From Megaustenia siamemsis (taxonomy: Eukaryota; Mollusca; Gastropoda; Stylommatophora; Ariophantidae): a stretch of 64,000 nucleotides of DNA. The translations under genes and the position numbers were made by a program. The notes under the pieces are model-generated. The model was not told the DNA's origin and made no database searches. It saw nothing but the letters and a program-made list of their open reading frames with translations. The stretch's first letter is position 1, and each line of letters begins with the position of its first letter. The stretch lies in NCBI GenBank assembly GCA_032433765.1, contig JAVIAB010000092.1, positions 107,326,396 to 107,390,395 on the forward strand. The letters are read 5' to 3'. Of the stretch, positions 22,085-33,250 are shown piece after piece.

Positions 22085-22192
22085 ACAAGGGAAAGTGGAA
22101 AGCTGTACACTGCTGGAATTGCCAAGGGATCCTAACCCCTATGGACATATTCTGAGTGCAATGATGATGATCTGCAAATAACTCAAGGAAAA
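22085..22192 (+). pseudogene. LINE-F 3' end, short
   Basis: Contains CCTATGGACATATTCTGAGT, GCAATGATGATGA and GCAAATAACTCAAG, matching the other LINE-F ends but without an octamer expansion. Confidence 0.55.
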
Positions 22193-22204
22193 GGTAACAC
22201 TACG

Positions 22205-22312
22205 AATTTTAAGATAAAAATCCCCACCCTCCCCCGCCTGTGTAGGATATGAACACTAGACCTTATTGTCCAAAGGCGGACGTCTAGACAAACCAGTCCC
22301 CCAAGTGGCAAG
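22205..22312 (-). mobile_element. tRNA-like element, degenerate
   Basis: On the minus strand, GGTTTGTCTAGACG is followed by a B-box-like GTGTTCATATCC after the expected spacing. It may be a decayed relative of SINE-C. No end or TSD was defined. Confidence 0.3.
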
Positions 22313-22403
22313 TCAAAATACTATTTCTTTTTTAATCGTATAAATCTAAGCCAATCTCTAATTTTCTCTCCTACCACATCCAAACATCCTAAATTTATTT
22401 TAT

Positions 22404-22972
22404 AAAACACATCTCATCATCATCATCATCATCAAATACCGGGCCTGCTGGCGTAGGTGATCATATCTCTCCACAACTTTCGATTTCGACAGTTATTTAT
22501 CATTTCTGTTGTTGACCTTCTGCCAAACCATTCTCTTAAGCTGTGTGGTATCTTTTCTCTTTGCTTCCCTCTATTTCTTCGTCCCTCAATTTTTCCAGTT
22601 GTTACAATATATTCCAGTTGTTCTCTTCTCATTACATGGCCAAAAAATTATGATTGTTTCTTCCTAATATTGGAAATTAGCTCTATTTTTGCTTTGGCCT
22701 CTTTCAGAACGTCTTCATTACTCTTCTTAGCTGTCCATGGTGTTCTCAACATTCTTCTGTAAAACCATATTTCTACAGACTCCAGTGATTTTCTTGTCTG
22801 TTGCCCTATTGTCCATGATTCACATCCATATGTTAAGATTGGCTCTACATAACAGTTAAGAACTATTTTTTTCTTGTTTATATTTTGTCAAAAATGGATC
22901 GCATAGTATCTTCCTCATTTTTTGAAAAGCTGCTATTGTCTGAGCCATTCTGCACCTCACCAAAACACATCT
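22404..22972 (-). pseudogene. LINE-A1, 5'-truncated insertion with 11-bp TSD
   Basis: AAAACACATCT at 22404-22414 and 22962-22972 brackets the copy. On the minus strand it starts inside the RT thumb region (a match to RCRMAQAKAAFQKMRKIL), continues to SNIRKKQS, MRREQLEYIVTTGKIEGRR and MITYASRPG, and ends in (CAT)n/(ATG)n. Several stops and frameshifts. Confidence 0.9.
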
Positions 22973-23937
22973 AACATTTCCATTCCCATGCTCTCTCACA
23001 ACGTTCTTCGATTACCATTCATGTTATCCATTACACCACCCTAACACACAGTCACGTATTATGTGCAGTTTTACCGTTCTGTCTACCCAATGCAATAAAC
23101 TGAACTAAGTTTTTGTGCACATATTCTCCTCTATCCCCAGTATTTTGTGAGTTGTGTAGCAAGCAATGAATGTGCATCCTCTGGTGGCCTTTTCTGATTG
23201 AAGCTTTACCGCGGCAAGTTTACCTCTCCTGCGCCCGGACACTAAAACATTTCTCATCGACAATAGCCACATATCGATTGCCTAATGACCCAAGTCGAAT
23301 GTGGCCCCGCTAGCAACACACTAATCAGTCTTATCAATCTTTCTCTTCCGAACCACCGCGCCTAATTTACATATTTAGGATTCAGCGTACTTTTGCCATT
23401 GAAAGCGAAAACATTGAGTCTGTCTGAGTCTTTGGACAGTTCTACATCCAATGAATGACTGAATTTCCGAATGGAGTTGATGAACATCGCTGTGTAGATA
23501 TCAGCAGTGCAAACTTTACATTTTCAGAGCTGATTCTGCTTTTCTTAAAAAAAAACAAACAAAAAACACAGCAGCGGAGAATGAAGGTGAATTTGAAAAA
23601 TTTAAGAAAAGAAGTTTGCAAACATAGTTGCCTTTATTCGCGCCCTACATGCGTAATACGTCACGCCCTGGTGCCCTTATGTCAGTGAACACGTGAGCAG
23701 GGTATTTTTTTGTAGAAAAACTATTTTAGGTAACGGCGTACAATTTTGCAACTTTTTTGTCAAAATTGCGTGCATTTATCGGAAATAGGCTTTACATTTT
23801 TTTTAATAACAGTAAATCAATATGAGTTATTGTAGAGTGCTTGTCAACATTGCGTTTGTAATTTTAGTCCAAAACTCAAAGGAAAGAATTCTACAAATTA
23901 TAAACCAAGCATTCTCAACCTAGAGCTCACGAGCGAG
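22973..23937. other. No supported feature
   Basis: Unique-looking. The frame at 23455-23688 has no recognisable domain and contains an A-run. Confidence 0.45.
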
Positions 23938-24714
23938 TGTTCCCCTCACCATGTAAACATGTGCTCTCCTCACCGTGTAAACATGTGCTCTCCTCACCGT
24001 GTAGACAAGTGATCTCCTCACCATGTAAACACGTGCTCTCCTCACCGTGTAAACATGTGCTCTCCTCACCGTGTAGACAAGTGATCTCCTCACCATGTAA
24101 ACACGTGCTCTCCTCACCGTGTAGACAAGTGATCTCCTCACCATGTAAACAAGTGCTCTCCTCACCATGTAAACAAGTGATCTCCTCACCATGTAAACAA
24201 GTGTTCCCCTCACCTTGTAAACAAGTGATCTCCTCACCGTGTAAACAAGTGTTCCCCTTACCATGTAAACAAGTGCTCCCCTCACCATGTAAACAAGTGC
24301 TCCCCTCACCATGTAAACAAGTGCTCCCCTCACCATGTAAACAAGTGATCTCCTCACCATGTAAACAAGTGTTCCCCTCACCTTGTAAACAAGTGATCTC
24401 CTCACCGTGTAAACAAGTGCTCCCCTCACCATGTAAACAAGTGCTCTCCTCACCATGTAAACAAGTGCTCTCCTCACCATGTAAACAAGTGCTCTCCTCA
24501 CCATGTAAACAAGTGATCTCCTCACCATGTAAACAAGTGTTCCCCTCACCATGTAAACAAGTGCTCCCCTCACCATGTAAACAAGTGTTCCCCTCACCAT
24601 GTAAACAAGTGCTCCCCTCACCATGTAATCAGGTGCTCCCCTCACCATGTAATCAGGTGTTCCCCTCACCATGTAAACAGGTGCTCCCCTCGCCATGTAA
24701 TCAAATGCTAGCGA
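23938..24714. repeat. 24-bp minisatellite, about 32 units, GTAAACA in most
   Basis: Unit ACCATGTAAACAAGTGCTCC plus CCTC. Variants are CCGTGTAGAC near the left end and TAATCAGG near the right end, so position-specific variants remain. Most units hold GTAAACA, the core forkhead-factor recognition sequence. The long ORFs on both strands (8-residue repeats) are artefacts. Confidence 0.95.
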
Positions 24715-24906
24715 TCACCACTGCTCCTGAAAGTTGGGAGTATAGTTGGCAAAATAGTAACAACGTCAACTTGACCCATTTGGAGTCAGAAAAGGCTTGA
24801 CCACAACTAAAAGATGATGTAACTGTTTCAGGTGTGAACAAATGGATAAAGGGGATGGGGGCTTATTTGTACATACACAAAGTCTTTTTGAAATGCTGGG
24901 AAAAAC

Positions 24907-25171
24907 AAACAAGAGAGTAAAAAAAGTAAAGTACCCCCGTCACGCCAAGTGGCGTATAGGGAATATGGTGTTAGTGACCATACATTTTACAGATCCTCGG
25001 CACATGATTTTTGGTGTAATGTGGTCGGTATTATGCTCGTGCAGGTTTATTTTCCCAGAAAAAATATCCAGTACACATTAAAAGCTGTGTGAACCGGAAG
25101 CCGTCGGTTGGGGTCGAACCCTACTCCTTGTCCTTTGTAGTCCGGTTCACTAACCACCAAAACAAGAGAGT
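24907..25171 (-). mobile_element. SINE-A copy 5, 5'-truncated, 12-bp TSD
   Basis: AAACAAGAGAGT is repeated exactly at 24907-24918 and 25160-25171. The element between is SINE-A on the minus strand, but it ends inside the head: the B box is present and the A box is lost. Confidence 0.93.
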
Positions 25172-25297
25172 GTCTCATCACAAGACCTGAGATTAAGTAC
25201 GTGCTTCCAATGACCAATAGAACAGGAATACAAGTAAATAGTAGTCAACATATACAGAAACTCATTAGAATCTTCACGTCGAAAGATAATACAAAGC

Positions 25298-25574
25298 ATG
25301 GACAAATATATGGGAGCCGCGATAGCTCAGTGGTTAGTGAACTGGACTACAAAGGACAAGGAGTAGGGTTCGATCCCAACCGACGGCTTCCGGGTTCACC
25401 CAGCCTTAAATGGCTACCGGATTTTTTTTCTGGGAAAGTAAAGCAGCACGGGCGTAATACCAACCACATTACCCCAAAAATCATGTGCTAAAGGTCTGTA
25501 AAATGTATGGTCACTAACACCATATTCCCTGTACGCCACTTGGCGTGCCAGGGGTACTTTACTATGGACAAATA
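25298..25574 (+). mobile_element. SINE-A copy 6, full length, 11-bp TSD
   Basis: ATGGACAAATA at 25298-25308 and 25564-25574. Intact A box (TAGCTCAGTGG), B box (GGTTCGATCCC) and 3' hairpin (ACGCC-ACTT-GGCGT). It is in inverted orientation to copy 5, about 150 bases away. Confidence 0.95.
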
Positions 25575-26079
25575 GTTGTGTGCACACGCAGTTGAGACGA
25601 TTCAAAGACTTCGGAATGTTCGTCACTGAAAGAAAGCTTCCGATATACCAGTTCGTATTGGAAGTGAAACAGAAGAAACTGTTTTCTTTTCAAAATAATT
25701 GGGAAAGGGAATTTCTTGTGGTAAATAATAACGACAATACAGAACGGTTTGTATTTTGTGTCACTCTTATTTATCAAGATACATAAAAGCCAATTGATAA
25801 AGATTATAATCCACATCACAGTTCATTTGCCGTAGAGTCAAGTATGTAAAGTCGACAAACGAAAATGCAGCTCAAGTGTGAACAATTTTCTTTCGGCAAA
25901 AACGTGAACGAGGTTTCAATGGAAGTGTTTCTATCAGTGTCGCATGAACTTATTAGACATGGCATGCCAATTTTTGAGTGCAGCAGTTGCTAAGGAGTAT
26001 AGAGTCTGCGCAGTAGCCACTATGTCAGAGAGTAGACCTGGGAAAGTATAGAAATGTTCTGGTTAATGCTGCAAGAAAT
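25575..26079. other. No supported feature
   Basis: No gene recognised. Confidence 0.45.
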
Positions 26080-26180
26080 ATGTCTCTTAGTTGCTACAAG
26101 GCGGTTGTTTGGCGGCCCGACCTCATCGCGGCTCAAATGAAGCAGAAAACTTTGCTAAGGCTGGTCTGAGTGTAGCTACC
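26080..26180 (+). pseudogene. Possible RNase H relic
   Basis: The frame reads RPHRGSNEAENFAKAGLS, which resembles the RNase H signature His-x-Gly...Asn-Glu-x-Ala-Asp-x-x-Ala-Lys of LINEs. It is short and without other support. Confidence 0.25.
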
Positions 26181-26739
26181 GTTCTCTTGCTATTAAATCA
26201 ATCGACGGACATTGGAACATTGAGTCTGTCGCATAATTTATATGTTTTGTACGCTGTGTTCATGGTTCTGTAGACAATTTATTTCTAATAGTTTTACAGC
26301 TCCTATGTACAGCTACTGGTAAAAACAACTACACTTGTTTTACCGACTACCTAATATCCAATAATATATAGTAGTATAGTATAGTAGCCTCCGTCAGTCA
26401 TAGTTGACTATGGATTTTTCAGCGCCCCTAGAAATGTTATTTTTTCCTTTCTTTTCTTCATAGATACATCAAAACTAATGTGTGTGGTTACATGTTGGGT
26501 TTAAAACAGAGGACTTATCAGTCTTGTGAGAAATGATAAACACTTTCCTCCTTTCACCCACTTTCATTGCTTGATTTAATTTGAAAACTAGGCTTGTCGT
26601 TTGAAATCCGTTCCTGAGATTTCAGAGCACTTTAAAGTCATTGTTAAGTTGACCAACTTTCTTGCTGCAAAACCTCTTAACAAACGTCTGCCGAAAGTCT
26701 TCTTGCGGGATTTATCAGCGCCATATTTAGAACTTCCCG
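26181..26739. other. No supported feature
   Basis: No family recognised up to the start of SINE-D. Confidence 0.4.
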
Positions 26740-27014
26740 TGTGTTACCGGGGCCTCATTATGAGGGAAGTAAAGAATAGTGACACTGTAACCTTCCAGGC
26801 ATGTCGTAAGAGGCGATTAAGGAGGTTGATCGATGGCTTGACAAGCTGTCATTGTAAAAAGTATTGTTATGGAAACAGCGCCATATATTTTAAAGCAGTG
26901 ATCTCTGCAATATGTGCCATTTTGGCACGCAAGGTTTCTGTTTTTGAGATTGTGGTTCTTCCCTATGTGCCGTCTTCGGCTCGAAAGTACAATAGATAGA
27001 TAGATAGATATTTA
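26740..27014 (+). mobile_element. SINE-D, short element with LINE-C-type 3' tail
   Basis: A non-coding stretch with GGCATGTCGTAAGAGGCGA ends in CCCTATG, a GCCG-TCTT-CGGC hairpin, CTCGAAAG and (TAGA)n. The last 45 bases match the end of LINE-C (27965-28012) at roughly 38 of 44 positions. The 5' limit is uncertain. The 132-codon frame over it is probably incidental. It could also be the 3' UTR of a diverged LINE-C copy instead of a SINE. Confidence 0.5.
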
Positions 27015-27158
27015 GAACTAATCCTTCATGCGGACATTCGTTGGTTGAGTTCTGGTAATGCAGTTACGAGGGTACGCAGAGTGTTCGAACAAATAGAAGC
27101 ATGAATTTCTGCAAATTATTTTGAAACATTTCCATAAATTTTTGTCAGGATGATTCGA

Positions 27159-27934
27159 GATTAATATTGCTTCGATAGTCGACCTCTTTCGGGATAATTC
27201 CAGATTAATATTGCTTCGATAGTCGACCTCTTTTGGGATAATTCCAGATTAATATTGCTTCGATAGTCGACCTCTTTTGGGATAATTCCAGATTAATATT
27301 GCTTCGATAGTCGACCTCTTTTGGGATAATTCCAGATTAATATTGCTTCGATAGTCGACCTCTTTTGGGATAATTCCAGATTAATATTGCTTCGATAGTC
27401 GACCTCTTTCGGGATAATTCCAAATTAATATTGCTTCGATAGTCGACCTCTTTTGGGATAATTCCAGATTAATATTGATTCGATAGTCGACCTCTTTCGG
27501 GATAATTCCAGATTAATATTGCTTCGATAGTCGACCTCTTTCGGGATAATTCCAGATTAATATTGCTTCGATAGTCGACCTCTTTTGGGATAATTCCAAA
27601 TTAATATTGCTTCGATAGTCGACCTCTTTTGGGATAATTCCAAATTAATATTGCTTCGATAGTCGACCTCTTTCGGGATAATTCCAGATTAATATTGCTT
27701 CGATAGTCGACCTCTTTGGGATAATTCCAGATTAATATTGATTCGATAGTCGACCTCTTTCGGGATAATTCCAGATTAATATTGCTTCGATAGTCGACCT
27801 CTTTTGGGATAATTCCAAATTAATATTGCTTCGATAGTCGACCTCTTTTGGGATAATTCCAGATTAATATTGCTTCGATAGTCGACCTCTTTCGGGATAA
27901 TTCCAGATTAATATTGCTTCGATAGTCGACCTCT
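27159..27934. repeat. 44-bp minisatellite, about 17.6 units
   Basis: Period 44 is confirmed at 27181 and 27225. Core GCTTCGATAGTCGACCTCTT. Variants TTTCGGG/TTTTGGG and CAGATT/CAAATT are scattered. It sits between the converging 3' tails of SINE-D and LINE-C. Confidence 0.95.
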
Positions 27935-27964
27935 ACCTGTATCTCAAAGAGCTTGGTAAGCAAC

Positions 27965-30305
27965 TTCTATCTATCTATTGACCTTTCGAGCCGTAACCGG
28001 CCCATAGGGCGTAGACCAAGATACACCTTCTCCTATATGAATTTTTGTTCTAGCAGTTTTCTTTTAAAGATATTTTATCAAATCTCGCCATCTGTCTCTG
28101 TTCTGTGCAAGCAGTTCTATCTCATTGAGGGAGCCGATTCCTGCTGCTCTTGCCTCTCTCATCAATGTTCTTCTCAGTGTCTCCCTGGGTCTTCCTCTTT
28201 TTCTTTTACCTGTTGTTTCCCATATGAGGGCTTGCTTTGCTATTCGATTATTATCTCTTCTCATCACATGTCCAACGTATGACCATCGTCTTTTCTTTAT
28301 TACTGAAGATATTAGTGGTTGATTGGCGATTTCTCTAATTTCCTCGTTTGTTTTGAATTCGTTCCATTCTATACCAAGTATTTTCCTTAGACATTTATTT
28401 TCGAATGCGTTCAACCTTGCTTCTATATCTCTTGTTGTTTTCCAGCTCTCACACGCATACGTAAGGGTTGATAGTACATTTGATTTGAATAGCCTAAGTT
28501 TTGTGTTTGTGCTAATGAGTTTTGATTTCCACAACTTTTCAAGGCTTCTGAAAGACATTGCTGCTTTAGCCAGTCTGATTCTAATTTCTTTGCTCGTATC
28601 CCCTTCTCGATCAATGTGACTTCCAAGATAGATGAAGTGATCGATCTCTTCTACTGGTTTGTTTTCCATGTATATTTTGTCACTTGTTGGAATTAAACTT
28701 TTCATGACTTTAGTCTTTTCATGATTGACCTCAAGCCCAATTTTGCTGGCTATTGATGATAGTTCATTTGTGTTTTCCTGCATCGTTTTTATCTGATTGC
28801 TGATGAGAACTATGTCATCAGCAAAGTCCAGGTCCTCCAAATGGTCTCCTTGTATCCATTCGATGCCTTTATTACCAGTGCAGCATTTCTTCATTATGAA
28901 GTCCATAACAATTCCAAATAACAAGGGCGATAAAATACATCCTTGTTTAACCCCAGTTTCTATTGGGAAACATTCGCTCAGTCCTTCTCTGTTCGAACTG
29001 CACATGTGTAACCATCATACATGTCTTTTGATAATATTTATGATTTTTGATGGTAAGCATATTGCTTCAGAATTTTCACAAAGAATCTCTATGAATACTA
29101 TCAAATGCTTTTTTGAAGTCGATGAAGTTAAGTACAAAAGGTTTTTGCTTTTCAATGTGTTCCTCCAATATAAGTCGTAGAGTGAAAATGTGGTCAAGAC
29201 AGCTTCTCCCTTTTCTAAACCCAGCCTGTTCTTCACGCATTACTGTATCTATTGAATCCTTTATTCTATTTAGGATGATTTTACAGAATAATTTGAGGCA
29301 ACTGACAAAAGTGTCACGCCTCTCCAATTGTTACAATCTCTAAGATTGCCCTTTTTTGGGATCTTAACAATGATTCCTTTTTTCCATTTATGAGGCGTCT
29401 TCTCTGTTTTCCAAATGATGTTGAACATTTTTTGGAGATGTATTAAATTATGGCTATCAATTGCCTTGAGGATCTCAGCTGTTAACTTATCCTCTCCAGC
29501 AGCCTTGTTATTGGTCATTAGCTTTAAGGTGGTTTCTATTTCACTCAAGGTGAAGTCATCTAAATTTACATCTAATTCTGCTGCTGGTGTTTCAGCTTCA
29601 AAATCTATTAAACTGTGAGGTAGTGGACGGTTAAGAATTTCTTTGAAGTGTTCCGCCCAACGGGCTTTTATGTCTGCGCTTGTTGTTAGCATTAATCCAG
29701 ATTTGTCTAGAATTGGTGTTCCACTGGATGTATAGGTGTTTGTCAGCATCTTTTGTACAGTATAAAGAGTTCTGCTGTCTCCTGTAATTGCAGCTGTCTC
29801 TGCTTTCTCTGCCAAGTTGTCTATATAAGCTCTTGTATCTCTTCTTGCCGAACTTTTCACTTTGTTGTCTAATTCTTTGTATGTTGCTTTTGCCAGAACC
29901 TTTCCAAGATCTGTCTTTACATTAGTCATGGCTCTCTTCGCTTCTCTTCTTTCTTTGATGTATTTCCATGTGGTGTCTGAGATCCAAGCTCGTTTTTCCA
30001 TTTTCTTCAGTCCAGCACTTGCTTCTGCTGCTGTCATTAGTATTTTGCTCTGTGAGTCCCACATTTCATTGATATCTAAGTCTATTTCACAAGTGCTGAA
30101 TAACAATTACTTAGCTCTATGTTAAACTTTTCCTTTATTGCTTCATCTTTCAGTTTATGACTATCAATTTTATGTGTAATTGACCTCTTCTGTTGGTTTC
30201 TAAATTTAATCTTATTTTCCCAATGCACAGGTTGTGGTCACTATTAACATCAGCACCTCTGTATGCTCTTACATCTATTAATGATGATCTGAATTGTTGT
30301 TTAAT
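27965..30305 (-). pseudogene. LINE-C, long 5'-truncated retrotransposon
   Basis: Minus strand. It begins at the last APE-endonuclease motif (DVRAYRGADVNSDHNL) and follows with a linker region. RT blocks then appear in order: KKGNLRDCNNWRGVTLLSV, QAGFRKGRSCLDHIFTLR, motif A NFIDFKKAFDSIHRDSL, GVKQGCILSPLLF, and motif C LDFADDIVLIS. C-terminal segments are YLGSHIDREGD, LTYACESWKTT, RRWSYVGHVMRRDNN, KRKRGRPRETLRRTLMREA and NRDRWRDLIKYL. Small frameshifts near 29080 and 29320 kill it. The 3' UTR ends in a GCCG-GTTA-CGGC hairpin and (TAGA)n. Intact, it would be nicking, target-primed reverse-transcription machinery. Confidence 0.92.
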
Positions 30306-30578
30306 ACAACAATTTAAAGCAACTTCAGAGTTAACAAAAACGTACACATTTTGTGAACTAAAATACATATTTTCATTTCAGTTAAAATGAGACAGATTTC
30401 TTGCTGCAAGTAAGTATGAACTACAACATTCGTGGAATTTGCACACAAACTTTTTGAAAGTCTTTGAGAGGCGTTTCCGAAGTTTGGAAGAAATTGAACA
30501 GTTATCTAATCTTTTCGATTTGACGTGGACTTAAATGTGAAGAGATTCCTAGACATTTGGGGAGCAATAGATACATGA

Positions 30579-30906
30579 CTGTTTACACGTCGCTACAAAT
30601 AACTTCTCCTTGGACATAACTGTTTACACGTCGCTACAAATCACTTCTCCTTGGACATAAGTGTTTACACGTCGCTACAAATCACTTCTCCTTGGATATA
30701 ATTGTTTATACGTCGCTACAAATCACTTCTTCTTGGATATAATTGTTTACACGCCGCTACAAATCACTTCTCCTTGGATATATTTGTTTACACGTCGCTA
30801 CAAATCACTTCTCCTTGGATATAATTGTTTACACGTCGCTACAAATCACTTTTTTTCCTTGGGTATAATTGTTTACACGTCGCTACAAATCACTTCTCCT
30901 TGGACA
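30579..30906. repeat. 41-bp minisatellite, 8 units
   Basis: Core TGTTTACACGTCGCTACAAA then TCACTTCTCCTTGG. TGTTTAC is the reverse complement of GTAAACA, so each unit again carries a forkhead-type core. Confidence 0.94.
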
Positions 30907-31077
30907 ACACAAAAGATTTTTAGTGGCATTCAAAGGCAAGGATCTGACTAGTCAGGTGAGTGTTTTATATATTTAGTCTCTTACTATTATCTTATATATA
31001 ATAGAAATCTCGACAACAACAATCAGAGGGATTCCAGTGGAAAACCCTCGTTCTGTTTTCGTGGACATCATGTGCTA

Positions 31078-33250
31078 CAGGTGATACCCGATCATCATCA
31101 AGCTACTGTAAGCAAAATAAAGATAAAAAACACACTAAAGATAGGTACTTGGAATGTGAGAACACTCATGCACAAGGATACATTGGTAAACATCAAACAG
31201 GAAATGAAAAGAATGGGTGTACATATATTGGGACTTTGCGAAATGGTATGCACTGGATCAAGGGAGATATATTCTGATGAACATAACATAAGATTGCAAT
31301 AGTGATCATGTACCAGTTGTGGGAAAGCTTAGAGTAAAATTAAAAGCAGCAAAACGAGCCTCAGTTAACATCAAATTAAATTTAGATTTACTCAAATCAG
31401 ATAAGAAATTTCAAGACAAATATAACATCACAATTCATAATCGGTACAATGCAATAAAGAAGATACAATGCATTGATGAACAGTGGGAAATGCTAAAAGA
31501 ATCAATGAAAAAAAACATCAAAAGTGTTATACCACTAGTGAGGACAAATTTAAGAAAGAAATGGTTGACAAATGACATGTTGCCGCTAATGAATACAAGA
31601 AGAAGAAATAAAGAAAATAAAGATGAGTATAAGAGATTAAATTTAAAAAATTATAATAAAATGCAGTTAAGCAAAAGAAGCATAGCTAAAAGAGAGATGC
31701 AAAGGGATTGAAATGCAACAAAAAGGAGATGCCGAAACTATATACAAACAAATTGAAGAATTAACAGGAAGAAAAACGCAATCAAAAGCCGGATGTTTAA
31801 GATCAAAGGAAGGAGAACTGTTGATTGATCAAGAAAACATAGGGAACGATGGACAGAATACATTAAAGGTATTTATAATGATGAACGAACAGAAGTAAAT
31901 ATTAAGGATAATGGTGAAGGACAAGAAATACTCAAAGAAGAAGTGGAAGACGCCTTGCGCAACATGAAAGCAGGAAAACCTCTTGGACCAGATAATATAA
32001 CTAAAGAAGAGATTGAAGCCATGGGTGATTTTGGAATAGAAATAATAACATAAATATTGAATGATATCTACAACAGCGAATATATACCAGACGACCTGCA
32101 CATATCAATATTCATAGTCCTACCAAAGAAATATGGTGCGATTGAATGCAATGATCATCGCACAATAAACCTTATAAGTGAGTCACATGACTAAGATATT
32201 ACTAAGAATCATCATGCGAAGAGTGCGAAACAAAATCAGTCCAGAAATTAGTGATGAACAGTGTGGTTTTATTAGAGGTAAAGGAACGAGCAATGCCATA
32301 TACATCGTTAGATCTTTAGTAGAAAGAGCCATAGAGGTGAAATCAGATCTATACCTATGTTTCATAGATTATACCAAATCATCCGACAAAGTAAAGCACC
32401 AAGAAATAATCAAAATTTTAGAAAGCATAAACGTAGACAGCAAAGATCTAAGAATAATAAAAAAAAAAACATGTACTGGCAACAAACGCGGCCATAAGAA
32501 CTGGAAATCAATTGGGAATGTTTCAACGAATAAAATAGGGTGTTAGTCAAGGTTGTGTGCTGTCACCATATTTGTTTAATATTTATAGTGAGATTATTTT
32601 AAGATCCATATGGGGCAGGCCTGGAATAACAATCGGATGTTATAATATAAATAATTTAAGGTATGCTGATGATGCAGTCTTAATCGCTAAGAGTGAAAAT
32701 GAGTTACAAGAAATGTTAGACATTAGAGTGAAAGAAAGCAAAAATAAAGGACTCAGCCTTAATAGCAAAAAGACAGAAGTAATGGTAACAGCAAAGAAAA
32801 AGACATCACCTCAGTGCAAAATAAAAACAGGTGGAACAATATTAAAACAAGTAAATGAATTTAAATATTTGGGAACTTTGTTAACCTCAGACGAAAGATG
32901 TACAACAGAGGTGAGATGCAGAATGGCTCAGGCAAAAGCAGCTTTCCAAAAAATGAGGAAGATACTATGTTTATCCATTTTTGACAATAGAAACAATTAA
33001 AAGAGTTCTTAAATGTTATGTAGAGCCAGTCTTAACATATGGATGTAATTCATGGGCAATAGGACAACAGACAAGAAAATCACTGGAGTCTGTAGAAATG
33101 TGGTTTTACAGAAGAATGTTGAGAATACCATGGACAGCTTAGAAGAGTAATGAAGACGTTCTGAAAGAGGCCAAAGCAAAAAGAGAGCTAATTTCCAATA
33201 TTAGGAAGAAACAATCATCATTTCTTGGCCATGAAATGAGAAGGGAACAG
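31078..33250 (+). pseudogene. LINE-A1, near full-length with endonuclease deletion
   Basis: The start shows the APE-endonuclease N-terminus (LKIGTWNVRTLMHKDTLVN, ILGLCE). The frame then jumps near 31300 straight to the last endonuclease motif (NSDHVPVVGKLR), so most of the nuclease is deleted. RT follows with KAGKPLGPDNITKEE, MTKILLRIIMRRVRNK, DEQCGFIRGKGTSNAIY, a degenerate motif A (CFIDYTKSSDKVKHQ, usual Ala-Phe replaced by Ser-Ser), SQGCVLSPYLFNIYS and motif C LRYADDAVLIA. Multiple stops. The ORF reaches MRREQLEYIVTTG and dissolves into the tandem array. Confidence 0.92.

Noticed and set aside
23920..24800. 258- and 287-codon ORFs with 8-residue repeats
   Set aside because: Produced by the 24-bp array on both strands.
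26601..26999. 132-codon ORF as a host gene
   Set aside because: It overlaps a dispersed element with a LINE-type 3' tail and has no recognisable domain.
28064..30106. Host gene for a reverse transcriptase
   Set aside because: The frames are pieces of one 5'-truncated, frameshifted LINE with its own 3' tail.
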